Shown piece by piece: positions 26,548-36,209 of a DNA stretch of 64,000 nucleotides. Within the stretch, counting starts at the first letter, position 1. Every line of letters begins with the position of its first letter. Made by a program: the position numbers and the translations under genes. This DNA comes from Pseudomonas sp. StFLB209 (GTDB lineage Bacteria; Pseudomonadota; Gammaproteobacteria; Pseudomonadales; Pseudomonadaceae). The notes under the pieces were generated by a model, which saw nothing but the letters and a program-made list of their open reading frames with translations, was not told where the DNA came from and did no database searches. The stretch is taken from NCBI RefSeq assembly GCF_000829415.1, contig NZ_AP014637.1:4605001-4669000 (forward strand), read 5' to 3'.

Positions 26548-27771
26548 ATGCAACGACTTCAAGCCTTCAAGCACGAACTCATGCCAGACGGCCGGCAGGA
26601 GCGGCAAATGCGCCGCTTTGCGGGCTCCTGCCGCTTCGTCTTCAACAAGGCGCTGGCGTTGCAGAAGGAGCGCCACGAGCAAGGCGAGAAGAAGCTCGGC
26701 TATGCGGGCCTGTGCAAGTTGCTGACCGAGTGGCGCAATAGCCCGCAAACCGCATGGCTGGCCGATGCGCCTGTTCACCCGTTGCAACAGAGCCTCAAGG
26801 ATCTGGAGCGGGCCTACACCAACTTCTTCGCCAAGCGAGCCGACTTTCCCCGGTTCAAGAAGAAGGGGCAGCGCGACAGTTTCCGCTATCCCGACCCGAA
26901 ACAGATCAAGCTCGACCAGCCCAACAGCCGCCTGTTCTTGCCAAAGCTGGGCTGGCTGCGTTACCGCAACAGCCGCAAGACGCTGGGTACTGTGAAGAAC
27001 ATCACCGTGAGTCAGTCGTGTGGCAAGTGGTTCGTGAGCATCCAGACCGAACGCGAGACCGATGAGCAGCCCACGGCGCAGGGTGCGGCAGTCGGCATCG
27101 ACATGGGCATTGCCCGGTTCGCCACGCTTTCGGATGGCTCGTTCTACGCACCCCTGAACAGCTTCAAACGCCATGAAACCGCGCTGTGCAAAGCGCAGCA
27201 GGCGATGAGCCGCAAGGTCAGATTCAGCCGCAACTGGAAGAAGGCGAAAGCCCGCGTCCAGCGCATTCACTCGCGCATCGGCAATGCCCGCCGCGACTAC
27301 CTACACAAGTGCTCCACCACGATCAGCCAAAACCACGCGATGGTGTGTATCGAGGACTTGCAGGTACGCAATATGTCCAGGTCGGCGGCAGGCACGGCAG
27401 AGGCGCCGGGAAGAAACGTTCGGGCCAAGTCTGGCCTGAACAGGGCCATCCTCGATCAGGGCTGGTTCGAGTTCCGCCGCCAACTGGACTACAAGCTGGC
27501 GTGGCGCGGCGGCTGGCTGATTACCGTGCCGCCGCAAAATACCAGTCGCACGTGCCCCTGTTGCGACCATGTGTCGGCGGCCAACCGCCAGACGCAAGCG
27601 CTGTTCAGGTGCGTGGGATGTGGTTTTGAAGGCAACGCCGATGTGGTCGGGGCGATCAATGTACTAAGGGCGGGACACGCCCGGTTAGCCTGTGAAGTGA
27701 GCGCAGAGGTCATGGCGCCAGCAGCAGGAACCCACCGAAGCGACTCGGGGGCGGCTCGATGCCGCGCCTGA
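26548..27771 (+). CDS. tnpB: TnpB, RNA-guided nuclease of IS605 type
   Basis: 407 residues, the normal TnpB length. The RuvC-like active site is complete: Asp in GIDMGIARFATLSDG, Glu in VCIEDLQVRNM, Asp in GNADVVGAINVL. The zinc finger is CPCC followed by CVGCGF. The N-terminus (QAFKHELMPDGRQERQMRRF) is the usual WED/REC start. TnpB proteins use an omega-RNA from the 3' end of the element to cut DNA next to a TAM, which helps keep the element in place. The omega-RNA would cover the end of tnpB and the right-end hairpin (about 27680-27814), with its guide in the flanking DNA. Confidence 0.9.
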   Translation: MQRLQAFKHELMPDGRQERQMRRFAGSCRFVFNKALALQKERHEQGEKKLGYAGLCKLLTEWRNSPQTAWLADAPVHPLQQSLKDLERAYTNFFAKRADFPRFKKKGQRDSFRYPDPKQIKLDQPNSRLFLPKLGWLRYRNSRKTLGTVKNITVSQSCGKWFVSIQTERETDEQPTAQGAAVGIDMGIARFATLSDGSFYAPLNSFKRHETALCKAQQAMSRKVRFSRNWKKAKARVQRIHSRIGNARRDYLHKCSTTISQNHAMVCIEDLQVRNMSRSAAGTAEAPGRNVRAKSGLNRAILDQGWFEFRRQLDYKLAWRGGWLITVPPQNTSRTCPCCDHVSAANRQTQALFRCVGCGFEGNADVVGAINVLRAGHARLACEVSAEVMAPAAGTHRSDSGAARCRA

Positions 27772-27864
27772 GCGCCGTAGGAATCTCCGGCCTTCAGGCC
27801 GGGGAGGATGTCAAGTAAAATCGCCAACCCAAAAAAACGGCGTGCAAAGCGAGAAGGAGCTTCG

Positions 27865-28404
27865 ATGCAGCGGGTAATGATTATTGGCCAGCCTGGATCG
27901 GGCAAAAGCACGTTGGCGCGTAAGCTCGGCCTGCTCACAGGCTTGCCTGTCGTTCATATAGACACTATCCACTGGCAGCCAGGGTGGGTTGAACGAAGCC
28001 CGGACCAGAAGACCCAGCTTTGTCATGAGGTCGAGGCCGGTGAGCGCTGGATATTCGAAGGAGGCCATTCAGCCACTTGGGAAAATCGGATAGCCCGCGC
28101 TGATCTCTTGATATGGATTGATCGCTCGGCGACGCTTCGATCCTGGCGTGTGCTGTTAAGAACCCTGCTCCAGCGCGGCCGGTCTCGCCCCGACTTACCG
28201 GAGAACTGCCCTGACCTGTTGGCGAAGCTGCCAGAGTTTTTCGGGTTCATGTGGCGTACGAAAAAAACAGCGCGGATGAAGATGCAGCAACTCGTGGCGA
28301 CTGCACCCTCAACATGCCGCGTCGTTCACCTGCGCTCTAACCGGGATACCAGGGCTTTTCTGACGCGCATTGGATATCTATCTGCTCAAGCTGCGCGAGA
28401 TTGA
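27865..28404 (+). CDS. Small P-loop kinase-like protein (FlaR / topology modulation family)
   Basis: 179 residues from the ATG at 27865, with AAGGAG 6 bases upstream. Walker A is GQPGSGKST (residues 8-16), then a segment typical of adenylate-kinase-like proteins (VVHIDTIHWQPGW) and WIFEGGHSATW with the later LIWIDR strand. These proteins are labelled DNA topology modulation (FlaR), though their true substrate is unsettled. The gene begins 50 bases after the IS right end, so its promoter may have been altered by the insertion. Confidence 0.72.
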   Translation: MQRVMIIGQPGSGKSTLARKLGLLTGLPVVHIDTIHWQPGWVERSPDQKTQLCHEVEAGERWIFEGGHSATWENRIARADLLIWIDRSATLRSWRVLLRTLLQRGRSRPDLPENCPDLLAKLPEFFGFMWRTKKTARMKMQQLVATAPSTCRVVHLRSNRDTRAFLTRIGYLSAQAARD

Positions 28405-28477
28405 TCAAGCGTTGGCCGCTTCGATACGCAAACGGCTGACCAGACTGCAACGACCAACGCAGAACCGTACAGACCTA

Positions 28478-28556
28478 CGTGGGAGTCGGCTCAGCCGACG
28501 AATGCTGCGGTACATCCACAGCAGATGTGCCGGTTTTACTGGCCCTTTCGCGCAAC
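28478..28556. repeat. Degenerate REP/BIME block
   Basis: A GTGGGAGTCGGCTCAGCCGA palindrome followed by GCCGGTTTTACTGGCCCTTT and then CGCG, the flank of a Pseudomonas REP. The same 20-mer with one base changed recurs at 39093-39112. Nothing else was seen in the gap 28405-28634. Confidence 0.65.
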
Positions 28557-28634
28557 GGGGTCAACAGCTTCAAGAGCCAATGCCTGGCACCCGGCAGAAT
28601 CCTGCTTGTGTTCACACCGACATCTGCAACCCCC

Positions 28635-29414
28635 TCAACCCTCGCGCGCCAAACTAAACCCCTTGACCCCAAACTCCGCCTCCAGCGCCAGCAGATATTC
28701 ACGCAGTGCATTGCGCGTCGCTTCTTCATGCAAGCTGTGCTGCACTCGATCAACCACTTGCTCAAAGGGCATTGGCTGGCTGTCTTGCCGCCCGTCAATC
28801 CATACCAGGTGCCAGCCATACCGCGAAGCCAGCGGCCGGTCATGCAAGCCCACCGGCAAGCGCCGCACAGCCTGATCCAGTTCGGCAACCGTCTGGCCAT
28901 CGCGCAGCCAGCCCAGCTCACCGCCCTGATCTTTCGACGGGCAGGCGGAATGCCGCTGGGCCAGTTCGGTAAAGCGTTGCGGTTGTTCGGCCAGTTCGCT
29001 CAGCAGGGTTTCGCCCAGCCGGTATTGAGCATCGCGAGCCTGGGCGTCGTCGGGGGCGGCGGGCAGCAGGATGTGGCGCAGTTGCAGGCGAGCGGGCAGG
29101 GCGAAGCGTTGGGTGTGGGTCTGGTAGTAGCGGCGGCAGGCGTCCTGGTCTGGCTGCGGCACTTGCAGTTCGTGTTCCAGCAACTGGGCGATGGCCTGAT
29201 CGTCGTTGCCGGCCAGGCCCAGTTGCGCGGCGCGCTGGGCCAGCAGTTCGCGCACCACCAGAGCGCGGGCGGCCTGCTGCTGGGCGTCGGCCAATGAGCT
29301 GGCGGGGTGGAAGGGGGTTTCCTGGGCGATGTCTGCTTCGGTCAGTGGCGTGTCGCCGACCATGATCACCGGCAACGGATTGGCGGGCAGGTTTTCCAGC
29401 TCGATGGTTTGCAT
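28635..29414 (-). CDS. PpiC-type parvulin peptidyl-prolyl isomerase
   Basis: 259 residues from the ATG at 29414, with AAGGAG 8 bases upstream. A helical N-terminal part (20-95) precedes a parvulin domain (about 110-215) with RHILLPAAPDD, FTELAQRHSACPSKDQGGELGWL and LPVGLHDRPLASRYGWHLVWI. There is no signal peptide, so it acts in the cytoplasm. It follows narI by 12 bases, as ppiC-like genes do after narGHJI in several pseudomonads, so it may help fold or mature the nitrate reductase. Confidence 0.85.
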   Translation of the reverse strand: MQTIELENLPANPLPVIMVGDTPLTEADIAQETPFHPASSLADAQQQAARALVVRELLAQRAAQLGLAGNDDQAIAQLLEHELQVPQPDQDACRRYYQTHTQRFALPARLQLRHILLPAAPDDAQARDAQYRLGETLLSELAEQPQRFTELAQRHSACPSKDQGGELGWLRDGQTVAELDQAVRRLPVGLHDRPLASRYGWHLVWIDGRQDSQPMPFEQVVDRVQHSLHEEATRNALREYLLALEAEFGVKGFSLAREG

Positions 29415-29426
29415 GCTCAATTCTCC

Positions 29427-30110
29427 TTAGCCGCGCCGCCGCACGATCTGGTAATTGCGCCCCAAGTAACCCAGCGGTGCGCTCCACACGTGCACCAGGC
29501 GGGTGAAGGGAAAGATCAGCACGATGGTCAGGCCCAGCAAGATGTGCAGCTTGAAGATCAGCGGCACACCGGCCAGATGGCTGGCGGCATCGCCCTGAAA
29601 GAACACGATGGCCTGCGCCCAGTTGGCCAGCGCCAGCATCATGTTGCCGTCCAGGTGATCGATCGAGAAAGCGATGCTGATCAGCCCGAGGCTGACCTGC
29701 AGCACCAAGAGGGCGATGATCGCCAGGTCCATGGGGCTGGACGAAGCACGTACCCGCGGGTTGAACAGCCGTCGCCAGAGCAGCATGCTGCCGCCGATCA
29801 GGCACATCACTCCGGCCACGCCGCCGAACAGCATGGCCAGCAGTTGCTTGTGCGGGGCGGACAGAAACGGCGCGTAAACCCAGTGCGGGGTCAGCAGGCC
29901 GAACAGGTGGCCGAACAGGATCGCCAGCACGCCGACATGAAACAGGTTGCTGGCCAGACGCATGTTGCGGCTGGACAGCATCTGGCTGGAGCCGGCCTTC
30001 CAGGTGGCTTGTGCGTAGTCGTAGCGCAGCAGGCTGCCAAGCAGGAACACCACACCGGCAATGTAGGGGTAGATACTGTAAAGCAGGTGCATCAAGTAGT
30101 TGTCGAACAT
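29427..30110 (-). CDS. narI: NarI, cytochrome b subunit of nitrate reductase
   Basis: 227 residues with five membrane helices. Histidines that ligate the two b hemes are visible, for example in LASNLFHVGVLAILFGHLFG and LIFKLHILLGLT and RLVHVWSAP. It oxidises quinol at the inner membrane and passes electrons to NarH. The ATG at 30110 has AGGAG 7 bases upstream. Confidence 0.94.
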   Translation of the reverse strand: MFDNYLMHLLYSIYPYIAGVVFLLGSLLRYDYAQATWKAGSSQMLSSRNMRLASNLFHVGVLAILFGHLFGLLTPHWVYAPFLSAPHKQLLAMLFGGVAGVMCLIGGSMLLWRRLFNPRVRASSSPMDLAIIALLVLQVSLGLISIAFSIDHLDGNMMLALANWAQAIVFFQGDAASHLAGVPLIFKLHILLGLTIVLIFPFTRLVHVWSAPLGYLGRNYQIVRRRG

Positions 30111-30112
30111 GA

Positions 30113-30868
30113 TCAATCTCCTGTCACTGATGCAGGCTGGATCTGGATCACTTGAGGGATCGCCGCGTGTTTGCGTTCGGCCAGGCGCCGGCCTTCGGCC
30201 GATTGCAGGCTGCAGTCCTCATCGGTCTTGGCCTTGAAGCGTACCGCTTCTTCTTCCCACACCGCGTCCAGCGCTTGCGGCGTGTTGTCCGGTTGTTCGG
30301 CGCGCACGGCGGGTCTATGCGCCTCGATGGTGTCGGTGGCGCCGATCAGCGCCAGCAGGGCGCGGGGGATGAGTGCGTAGCGGGTAGCGCGATCCTCCAG
30401 GCGGGCGGTGAGCAGGGCGAGGATGTGCTGGATGTCGCCCAGCCACTGGCCGATCTGCCCGTGGTCGCGGGTCGACAGGTATTCCAGGAACAACGGCAGG
30501 TGGTCGGGCAGTTCACGGGCATCAAGCTGCCAGCCGGCGGCCTGGTACTCGGCCAGCAGGTTGACCATCGCCTGGCCCCGGTCGCGGGACTCGCCATGCA
30601 CATGCTCGAACAGCAGCAGCGAGGTGGCGCGGCCGCGGTCGAACAGATCGACGTAGGCTTCCTGCAAGTCGAGCAGGTCGCTGCTCGCCAGGCTTTGGCA
30701 CCAGTCGGTCAGTTGCCCGCGCAATGCCAATGGCAGGCGTTGTTCGGCGTCGAGAATGGCGATCAGCTCGCTGCTGGCGGCCTGCAGTTGTGCGCACGGG
30801 TAGTCGAGCAGCCGGGCCAGTACCCGCAGGCTCAGCAGGCCCTGTGCTGATGATTGATGTTCATCCAT
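30113..30868 (-). CDS. narJ: NarJ, nitrate reductase assembly chaperone
   Basis: 251 residues starting at MDEHQSS. The TorD/NarJ-type helical domain covers about residues 10-190 (SLRVLARLLDYP, EAYVDLFDRGRATSLLLFEH with HVHGESRDRGQAM). It binds the NarG leader and helps insert the molybdenum cofactor and an iron-sulfur cluster. The start lies within the last codons of narH (8-base overlap). Confidence 0.92.
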   Translation of the reverse strand: MDEHQSSAQGLLSLRVLARLLDYPCAQLQAASSELIAILDAEQRLPLALRGQLTDWCQSLASSDLLDLQEAYVDLFDRGRATSLLLFEHVHGESRDRGQAMVNLLAEYQAAGWQLDARELPDHLPLFLEYLSTRDHGQIGQWLGDIQHILALLTARLEDRATRYALIPRALLALIGATDTIEAHRPAVRAEQPDNTPQALDAVWEEEAVRFKAKTDEDCSLQSAEGRRLAERKHAAIPQVIQIQPASVTGD

Positions 30869-32417
30869 GACGGCTGTCCTCCACCGGGTCGAAGCTCTGC
30901 ACCGGCTTGACCAGGGTGCTGGTGTGTTTATGTCCGCCAAACAGGCTGACCGGGTTGTTGCCTCCGTGGCAGCCGTTGCCGGAGCTGAACCCGCAACCGC
31001 CGCGCTCGGCATAGGCATCGGGAATCTGCTCGCGATGGCCGCTGGGGATCACAAAGCGGTCTTCGTAGTTGGCGATGGCCAGGTAGCGATACATCTCTTC
31101 GACCTGGCGGCGGGTCAGGCCGACCTGTTCCAGTACCGCGTCGTCAAGGCGGGTGTCGACGTGCTTGCCGCGCATATACACACGCATCGCCATCAGGCGC
31201 TTGAGGGCCAGTATCACCGGGGCTTCATCACCGGCGGTGAGCAGGTTGGCCAGGTATTGCACCGGGATGCGCAGCGATTCGATCTTTGGCAGCACGCCGT
31301 CGAACTCCACGTGCCCGGCGTCGGCGGCGGACTGGATCGGTGACAGTGGCGGCACGTACCAGACCATTGGCAGGGTGCGGTACTCAGGGTGCAGCGGCAG
31401 CGCCAGTTGCCAGTCGATGGCCAGCTTGTAGACCGGCGAGGCCTGGGCGGCGGCAATCACGCTGTCGGCAATACCGTCGCGGCGCGCCTGGGCGATGACT
31501 TCAGGATCATGGGGGTCAAGGAAGATTTCGCACTGGCGGTGGTACAGGTCGCGATCATCCGGCGAGGATGCCACCTGCTCGATGCGCTCGGCGTCATACA
31601 ACAGCACGCCGAGGTAACGAATGCGGCCGACGCAGGTTTCCGAGCACACGGTGGGCTGGCCGCTTTCGATACGCGGGTAGCAAAAGATGCACTTCTCGGA
31701 TTTGCCGCTCTTCCAGTTGTAGTAGATCTTCTTGTACGGGCAGCCGCTGATGCACATGCGCCAGCCCCGGCACTTGTCCTGGTCGATCAGTACGATGCCG
31801 TCTTCTTCACGTTTGTAGATCGCCCCGCTTGGGCACGAGGCCACACAGGTCGGGTTCAGGCAGTGTTCGCACAGGCGCGGCAGGTACATCATGAAGGTGT
31901 TTTCGAACTGCCCGTAGATGTCGGCCTGGATGCGCTCGAAGTTGGCGTCCTTGCGCCGTTTGGCGAACTCGGTGCCGAGCAGTTCTTCCCAGTTCGGCCC
32001 CCATTCGATCTTGTCGATACGCTGGCCGGTGATCAGCGAGCGCGGTCGCGCCACCGGCTGGTGGTCGCTCTGGGCGGCGCTGTGCAGGTGCTGGTAGTCG
32101 AAGGTGAACGGCTCGTAGTAGTCGTCGATTTGCGGCAGGTCCGGGTTGGCGAAGATATTGGCCAGTACCCGCCACTTGCCGCCAATGCGCGGGTTGATCG
32201 TACCGTCGGCGTTGCGCACCCAGCCGCCGTTCCATTTCTGCTGGTTCTCCCATTCCTTGGGGTAACCGATGCCGGGTTTGGTCTCGACGTTGTTGAACCA
32301 GGCGTACTCGACGCCTTCGCGGCTGGTCCAGACGTTTTTGCAGGTCACCGAGCAGGTGTGGCAGCCGATGCATTTATCGAGGTTCAGGACCATGCCGACC
32401 TGGGAGCGAATTTTCAT
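30861..32417 (-). CDS. narH: NarH, iron-sulfur subunit of nitrate reductase
   Basis: 518 residues. Four cluster-binding cysteine groups are visible: CIGCHTCSVTC, CEHCLNPTCVASC, CRGWRMCISGC (Trp replacing one Cys, the [3Fe-4S] site) and CIFCYPR with CSETCVGR. It carries electrons from NarI to NarG in the cytoplasm. It overlaps narG by 4 bases. Confidence 0.95.
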   Translation of the reverse strand: MKIRSQVGMVLNLDKCIGCHTCSVTCKNVWTSREGVEYAWFNNVETKPGIGYPKEWENQQKWNGGWVRNADGTINPRIGGKWRVLANIFANPDLPQIDDYYEPFTFDYQHLHSAAQSDHQPVARPRSLITGQRIDKIEWGPNWEELLGTEFAKRRKDANFERIQADIYGQFENTFMMYLPRLCEHCLNPTCVASCPSGAIYKREEDGIVLIDQDKCRGWRMCISGCPYKKIYYNWKSGKSEKCIFCYPRIESGQPTVCSETCVGRIRYLGVLLYDAERIEQVASSPDDRDLYHRQCEIFLDPHDPEVIAQARRDGIADSVIAAAQASPVYKLAIDWQLALPLHPEYRTLPMVWYVPPLSPIQSAADAGHVEFDGVLPKIESLRIPVQYLANLLTAGDEAPVILALKRLMAMRVYMRGKHVDTRLDDAVLEQVGLTRRQVEEMYRYLAIANYEDRFVIPSGHREQIPDAYAERGGCGFSSGNGCHGGNNPVSLFGGHKHTSTLVKPVQSFDPVEDSRHG

Positions 32418-35400
32418 TTCACGGCCTCCTGGCGGTAATCATTGTGTTCCCCATCGAGCCAGTCGATGTCGCGCATCTTGCGCACGATGACGAACTCGTC
32501 GCGGTTCGAACCCACGGTGCCGTAGTAATTGAAGCCGTAAGACAACTGGGCGTAGCCGCCAATCATGTGGGTCGGCTTGGGGCAGGCGCGGGTCACCGAG
32601 TTGTGGATGCCGCCGCGGGTGCCGGTCATCTCCGAGCCGGGGATGTTCAGAATCCGTTCCTGGGCGTGGTACATCATGGCCGTGCCGACCCGCACCCGCT
32701 GGCTGACCACCGCCCGGGCGGCAATGGCGCCGTTGGCGTTGTACAGCTCGATCCAGTCGTTATCGGCCACACCAATGGCCTGGGCATCGCTTTCACACAG
32801 CCAGACAATCGGCCCGCCGCGCGACAGGGTCTGCATCAGCAGGTTGTCGCTGTAGGTCGAGTGGATGCCCCACTTTTGGTGCGGGGTCAGCCAGTTCAGA
32901 GCGATTTGCGGGTTGCCGTTATCATTCGGTGCTGTAACGCTGGCCGCTGCTTTGGTGTTGATCGGCGGGCGATAGACCATCAGGCTTTCACCGAAGGCGC
33001 GCATCCACGGGTGATCCTGATAAAACTGCTGGCGGCCAGTGAGGGTGCGCCACGGAATCAGCTCGTGGATGTTGGTGTAGTTGGCCGTGTAGCTGACGTG
33101 CTCGTCTTCCAGCCCCGACCAGGTCGGGCTGGAAATGATCTTGCGCGGCTGCGCCACAAGGTCGTGAAAGCGGATCTTCTCGTCGTGCTTGGCTCGCGCC
33201 AGATGGGTGTGGTCGCGGCCGGTGACTTTCGACAGCGCCGCCCAGGCCTTGACCGCCACCTGGCCGTTGGTTTCCGGCGCCAGGGTCAGGATCATCTCGG
33301 CGGCATCCACCGCCGAGGCCAGTTGCGGACGGCCCTCGGTCGGGCCATCGGGCTTGCGGTGGTTGAGTTTGCCAAGCAGCTCCACCTCCTCGGCGGTCTG
33401 CCAGGCAATGCCTTTGCCGCCGTTGCCGATTTCGTCCAGCAACGGGCCGACCGAACTGAAGCGTTCCCAGGTCTGCGGGTAGTTGCGCTTGACCTCGATC
33501 AGCGAAGGCATGGTCTTGCCAGGAATCGGCGGGCATTCACCTTTTTTCCAGTCCAGCACCTGAGCCTGGGCCAGTTCCGATGGGCTGTCGTGTTGCAGGG
33601 GCAGGGTCACCAGGTCGGTTTCTTCGCCCAGATGGCCAACGCACACTTGAGAAAACGCCTTGGCGATGCCGTCGTAGATCTGCCAGTCGCTGCGCGCTTC
33701 CCAGGCCGGGTCGGTGGCAGCGGTCAGCGGATGAATGAACGGGTGCATGTCCGAGGTATTGAGGTCGTCCTTTTCGTACCAGGTGGCGGTGGGCAGCACC
33801 ACGTCCGAATACAGGCAGGTGGTGGACATGCGGAAATCCAGGGTCACCAGCAGGTCGAGCTTGCCTTCGATGGCCTGCTCTTGCCACACCACCTCTTCAG
33901 GTTTCTGGCTGCCGTCCTGGCCAAGATCCTTGCCGAGCAAACCGTGCCTGGTGCCGAGCAGGTACTTGAGCATGTACTCATGGCCCTTGCCGGATGAGCC
34001 GAGCAGGTTGGAGCGCCACACGAACAGGTTGCGCGGGTGGTTTTTCGGGTTGTCCGGGTCTTCGCTGGCAAAGCGCAGGGTGCCCTTGGTCAGTTGCTCC
34101 ACGCAGTAGTCGGCGGTGCTTTGCCCGGCCGAGTGCGCAGCGCCTGCCAGGTGCAACGGGTTGCGGTCCAGCTGCGGCGCGCTGGGCAGCCAGCCCATGC
34201 GCTCGGCGCGCACGTTGCAGTCCACCAGGCTGCCAGTAAATTCTTCGGGCCGCGCCAGCGGCGACAGCAGCTCCTTGACCTGCAGTTTTTCGTAGCGCCA
34301 CTGGCTGGAGTGGTTGTAGAAAAACGAGGTGCTGTTCATCTGCCGGGGCGGGCGTTGCCAGTCCAGGGCGAAGGCCAACGGCGTCCAGCCGGTCTGCGGG
34401 CGCAGCTTCTCCTGGCCGACGTAGTGCGCCCAGCCGCCGCCGCTCTGGCCGATGCAACCGCAGAGGATCAACATGTTGATCAGCCCGCGATAGGTCATGT
34501 CCATGTGGTACCAGTGGTTGATCCCGGCACCGACGATGATCATCGAGCGGCCACGGGTCTTGTCGGCGTTGCTGGCGAACTCGCGGGCAATACGGATCAC
34601 CTGTTCGGCGGGCACGCCGGTAATCGCCTGCTGCCAGGCCGGGGTGTAAGGCCGGGCTTGCTCGTAACCGGTGGCGCCGTCATCGTCGCCACTGCCGCCG
34701 ACACTGGCCTGCAAGCCCCGATCAATGCCGTAGTTGGCGGCGGTCAGGTCGAACACCGTGACCGCCAGCACGTCGCGGCCATCGGCCAGGCGCAGGCGCT
34801 TGGCCGGCACATGGTGATAGATCACCTCGCGCAGCGGCGAGCTGGGGAAGTGCTCGTGGGCGATGCCACCGAAATAGGGGAAGGCGACCCGCGCCACTTC
34901 GTCATGGCGATCGAGCAGTGACAGGCACAGGGTCACCGGCTGGCCATCGGCGTCCACCGGCTCCAGATTCCACTGGCCGCTGCCGCCCCAGCGAAAGCCG
35001 ATCGAGCCACGTGGCACCACCAACCGTTCGCTGGCTTGATCCCAGGCCAGGGTCTTCCAGTCCGGGTTATCGGCCTGTTGCAGATTGTCGGCAAAGTCGC
35101 TGGCGCGCAGTTGCCGGCCCGGTACCAGCTTGCCGTCTTCGCGCTGCTCCAGCTCGACCAGGATCGGCATGTCGGTATAGCGACGGATGTAATCGGTGAA
35201 GTAGGCGCTGGGGTTGTCGAGGTGAAACTCCTTGAAGATCACATGACCCATGGCGATGGCCAGCGCCGCATCGGTGCCCTGTTTGGCGCTCATCCACTCA
35301 TCGCACAGCTTGGCGACCTCGGCGTAGTCCGGGGTGATGGCCACGGTTTTGGTGCCCTTGTAGCGCACCTCGGTAAAAAAGTGCGCATCCGGGGTGCGGG

Positions 35401-36178
35401 TCTGCGGCACGTTGGAACCCCAGGCGATGATGTAGCCGGAGTTGTACCAGTCGGCTGACTCCGGCACGTCGGTCTGCTCGCCCCAGGTTTGCGGCGAGGC
35501 CGGCGGCAGGTCGCAGTACCAATCGTAAAACGACAGGCATACGCCGCCGAGCAGCGACAGGTAACGGGTGCCGGCGGCATAGGAGACCATCGACATCGCC
35601 GGGATCGGTGAGAACCCGGCGATACGGTCCGGTCCGTACTGGGCGATGGTGTGCACGTTGGCGGCGGCGACCAGGGTTTGCAGCTCGTCCCAGTCGGCAC
35701 GCACAAAACCGCCCCGGCCACGGATCGACTTGTACTGGCGGGCCTTGTTGGGGTTCTCGACGATGCTCGACCAGGCGCGGACCGGGTCTTTATGTTCGGC
35801 CACTGCATCGCGCCACAGTTGCAGCAGCACCTTGCGCACCATCGGGTACTTGAGCCGGTTGGCGCTGTACAGGTACCACGAATAGCTGGCGCCGCGCGGG
35901 CAGCCACGCGGCTCGTGGTCCGGCAGGTCAGGGCGGGTGCGCGGGTAGTCGGTTTGCTGGGTTTCCCAGGTGACCAGGCCGTTTTTCACGTAGATTTTCC
36001 AGCTGCACGAGCCGGTGCAGTTCACTCCGTGGGTGGAGCGGGCGATCTTGTCGAACTGCCAGCGCTGGCGGTAGCTGTCTTCCCACTCGCGGCTTTCATC
36101 ACGGGTTTCGCCGTGGCCGTCAGCGAATTGGGGTGGGCGCTTGACCAGATAGCGCAAGCGGTCGATGAACAGGCTCAT
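32414..36178 (-). CDS. narG: NarG, catalytic subunit of membrane-bound nitrate reductase
   Basis: 1254 residues, the standard size, from the ATG with AAGGAGG upstream. The N-terminus holds the FS0 cluster site with its His ligand (HGVNCTGSCSWKIYV), and the molybdopterin-binding segments (YIIAWGSNVPQTRTPDAHF, RSMIIVGAGINHWYH) follow. It reduces nitrate to nitrite in the cytoplasm during anaerobic respiration. narK is 31 bases upstream, so narK-G-H-J-I-ppiC is read as one operon. Confidence 0.96.
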   Translation of the reverse strand: MSLFIDRLRYLVKRPPQFADGHGETRDESREWEDSYRQRWQFDKIARSTHGVNCTGSCSWKIYVKNGLVTWETQQTDYPRTRPDLPDHEPRGCPRGASYSWYLYSANRLKYPMVRKVLLQLWRDAVAEHKDPVRAWSSIVENPNKARQYKSIRGRGGFVRADWDELQTLVAAANVHTIAQYGPDRIAGFSPIPAMSMVSYAAGTRYLSLLGGVCLSFYDWYCDLPPASPQTWGEQTDVPESADWYNSGYIIAWGSNVPQTRTPDAHFFTEVRYKGTKTVAITPDYAEVAKLCDEWMSAKQGTDAALAIAMGHVIFKEFHLDNPSAYFTDYIRRYTDMPILVELEQREDGKLVPGRQLRASDFADNLQQADNPDWKTLAWDQASERLVVPRGSIGFRWGGSGQWNLEPVDADGQPVTLCLSLLDRHDEVARVAFPYFGGIAHEHFPSSPLREVIYHHVPAKRLRLADGRDVLAVTVFDLTAANYGIDRGLQASVGGSGDDDGATGYEQARPYTPAWQQAITGVPAEQVIRIAREFASNADKTRGRSMIIVGAGINHWYHMDMTYRGLINMLILCGCIGQSGGGWAHYVGQEKLRPQTGWTPLAFALDWQRPPRQMNSTSFFYNHSSQWRYEKLQVKELLSPLARPEEFTGSLVDCNVRAERMGWLPSAPQLDRNPLHLAGAAHSAGQSTADYCVEQLTKGTLRFASEDPDNPKNHPRNLFVWRSNLLGSSGKGHEYMLKYLLGTRHGLLGKDLGQDGSQKPEEVVWQEQAIEGKLDLLVTLDFRMSTTCLYSDVVLPTATWYEKDDLNTSDMHPFIHPLTAATDPAWEARSDWQIYDGIAKAFSQVCVGHLGEETDLVTLPLQHDSPSELAQAQVLDWKKGECPPIPGKTMPSLIEVKRNYPQTWERFSSVGPLLDEIGNGGKGIAWQTAEEVELLGKLNHRKPDGPTEGRPQLASAVDAAEMILTLAPETNGQVAVKAWAALSKVTGRDHTHLARAKHDEKIRFHDLVAQPRKIISSPTWSGLEDEHVSYTANYTNIHELIPWRTLTGRQQFYQDHPWMRAFGESLMVYRPPINTKAAASVTAPNDNGNPQIALNWLTPHQKWGIHSTYSDNLLMQTLSRGGPIVWLCESDAQAIGVADNDWIELYNANGAIAARAVVSQRVRVGTAMMYHAQERILNIPGSEMTGTRGGIHNSVTRACPKPTHMIGGYAQLSYGFNYYGTVGSNRDEFVIVRKMRDIDWLDGEHNDYRQEAVK

Positions 36179-36209
36179 GGTGCTCCTCCTTGACATGGCA
36201 CGCTGTAAA

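Larger units (their letters stand above)
26295..27814 (+). mobile_element. IS200/IS605-type element with tnpB and a tnpA remnant
   Basis: The left end carries the hairpin CCCCGCCGTTCAGGGCGGGG near 26311-26330 and is preceded by TTGAC (26290-26294), a likely target/TAM. The right end carries CCGGCCTTCAGGCCGG followed by GGAGGATGTCAA, ending near 27814. These subterminal hairpins without terminal inverted repeats define IS605-like ends. The element lacks a working transposase, so it depends on a related TnpA in trans. The exact ends are estimates. Confidence 0.75.
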
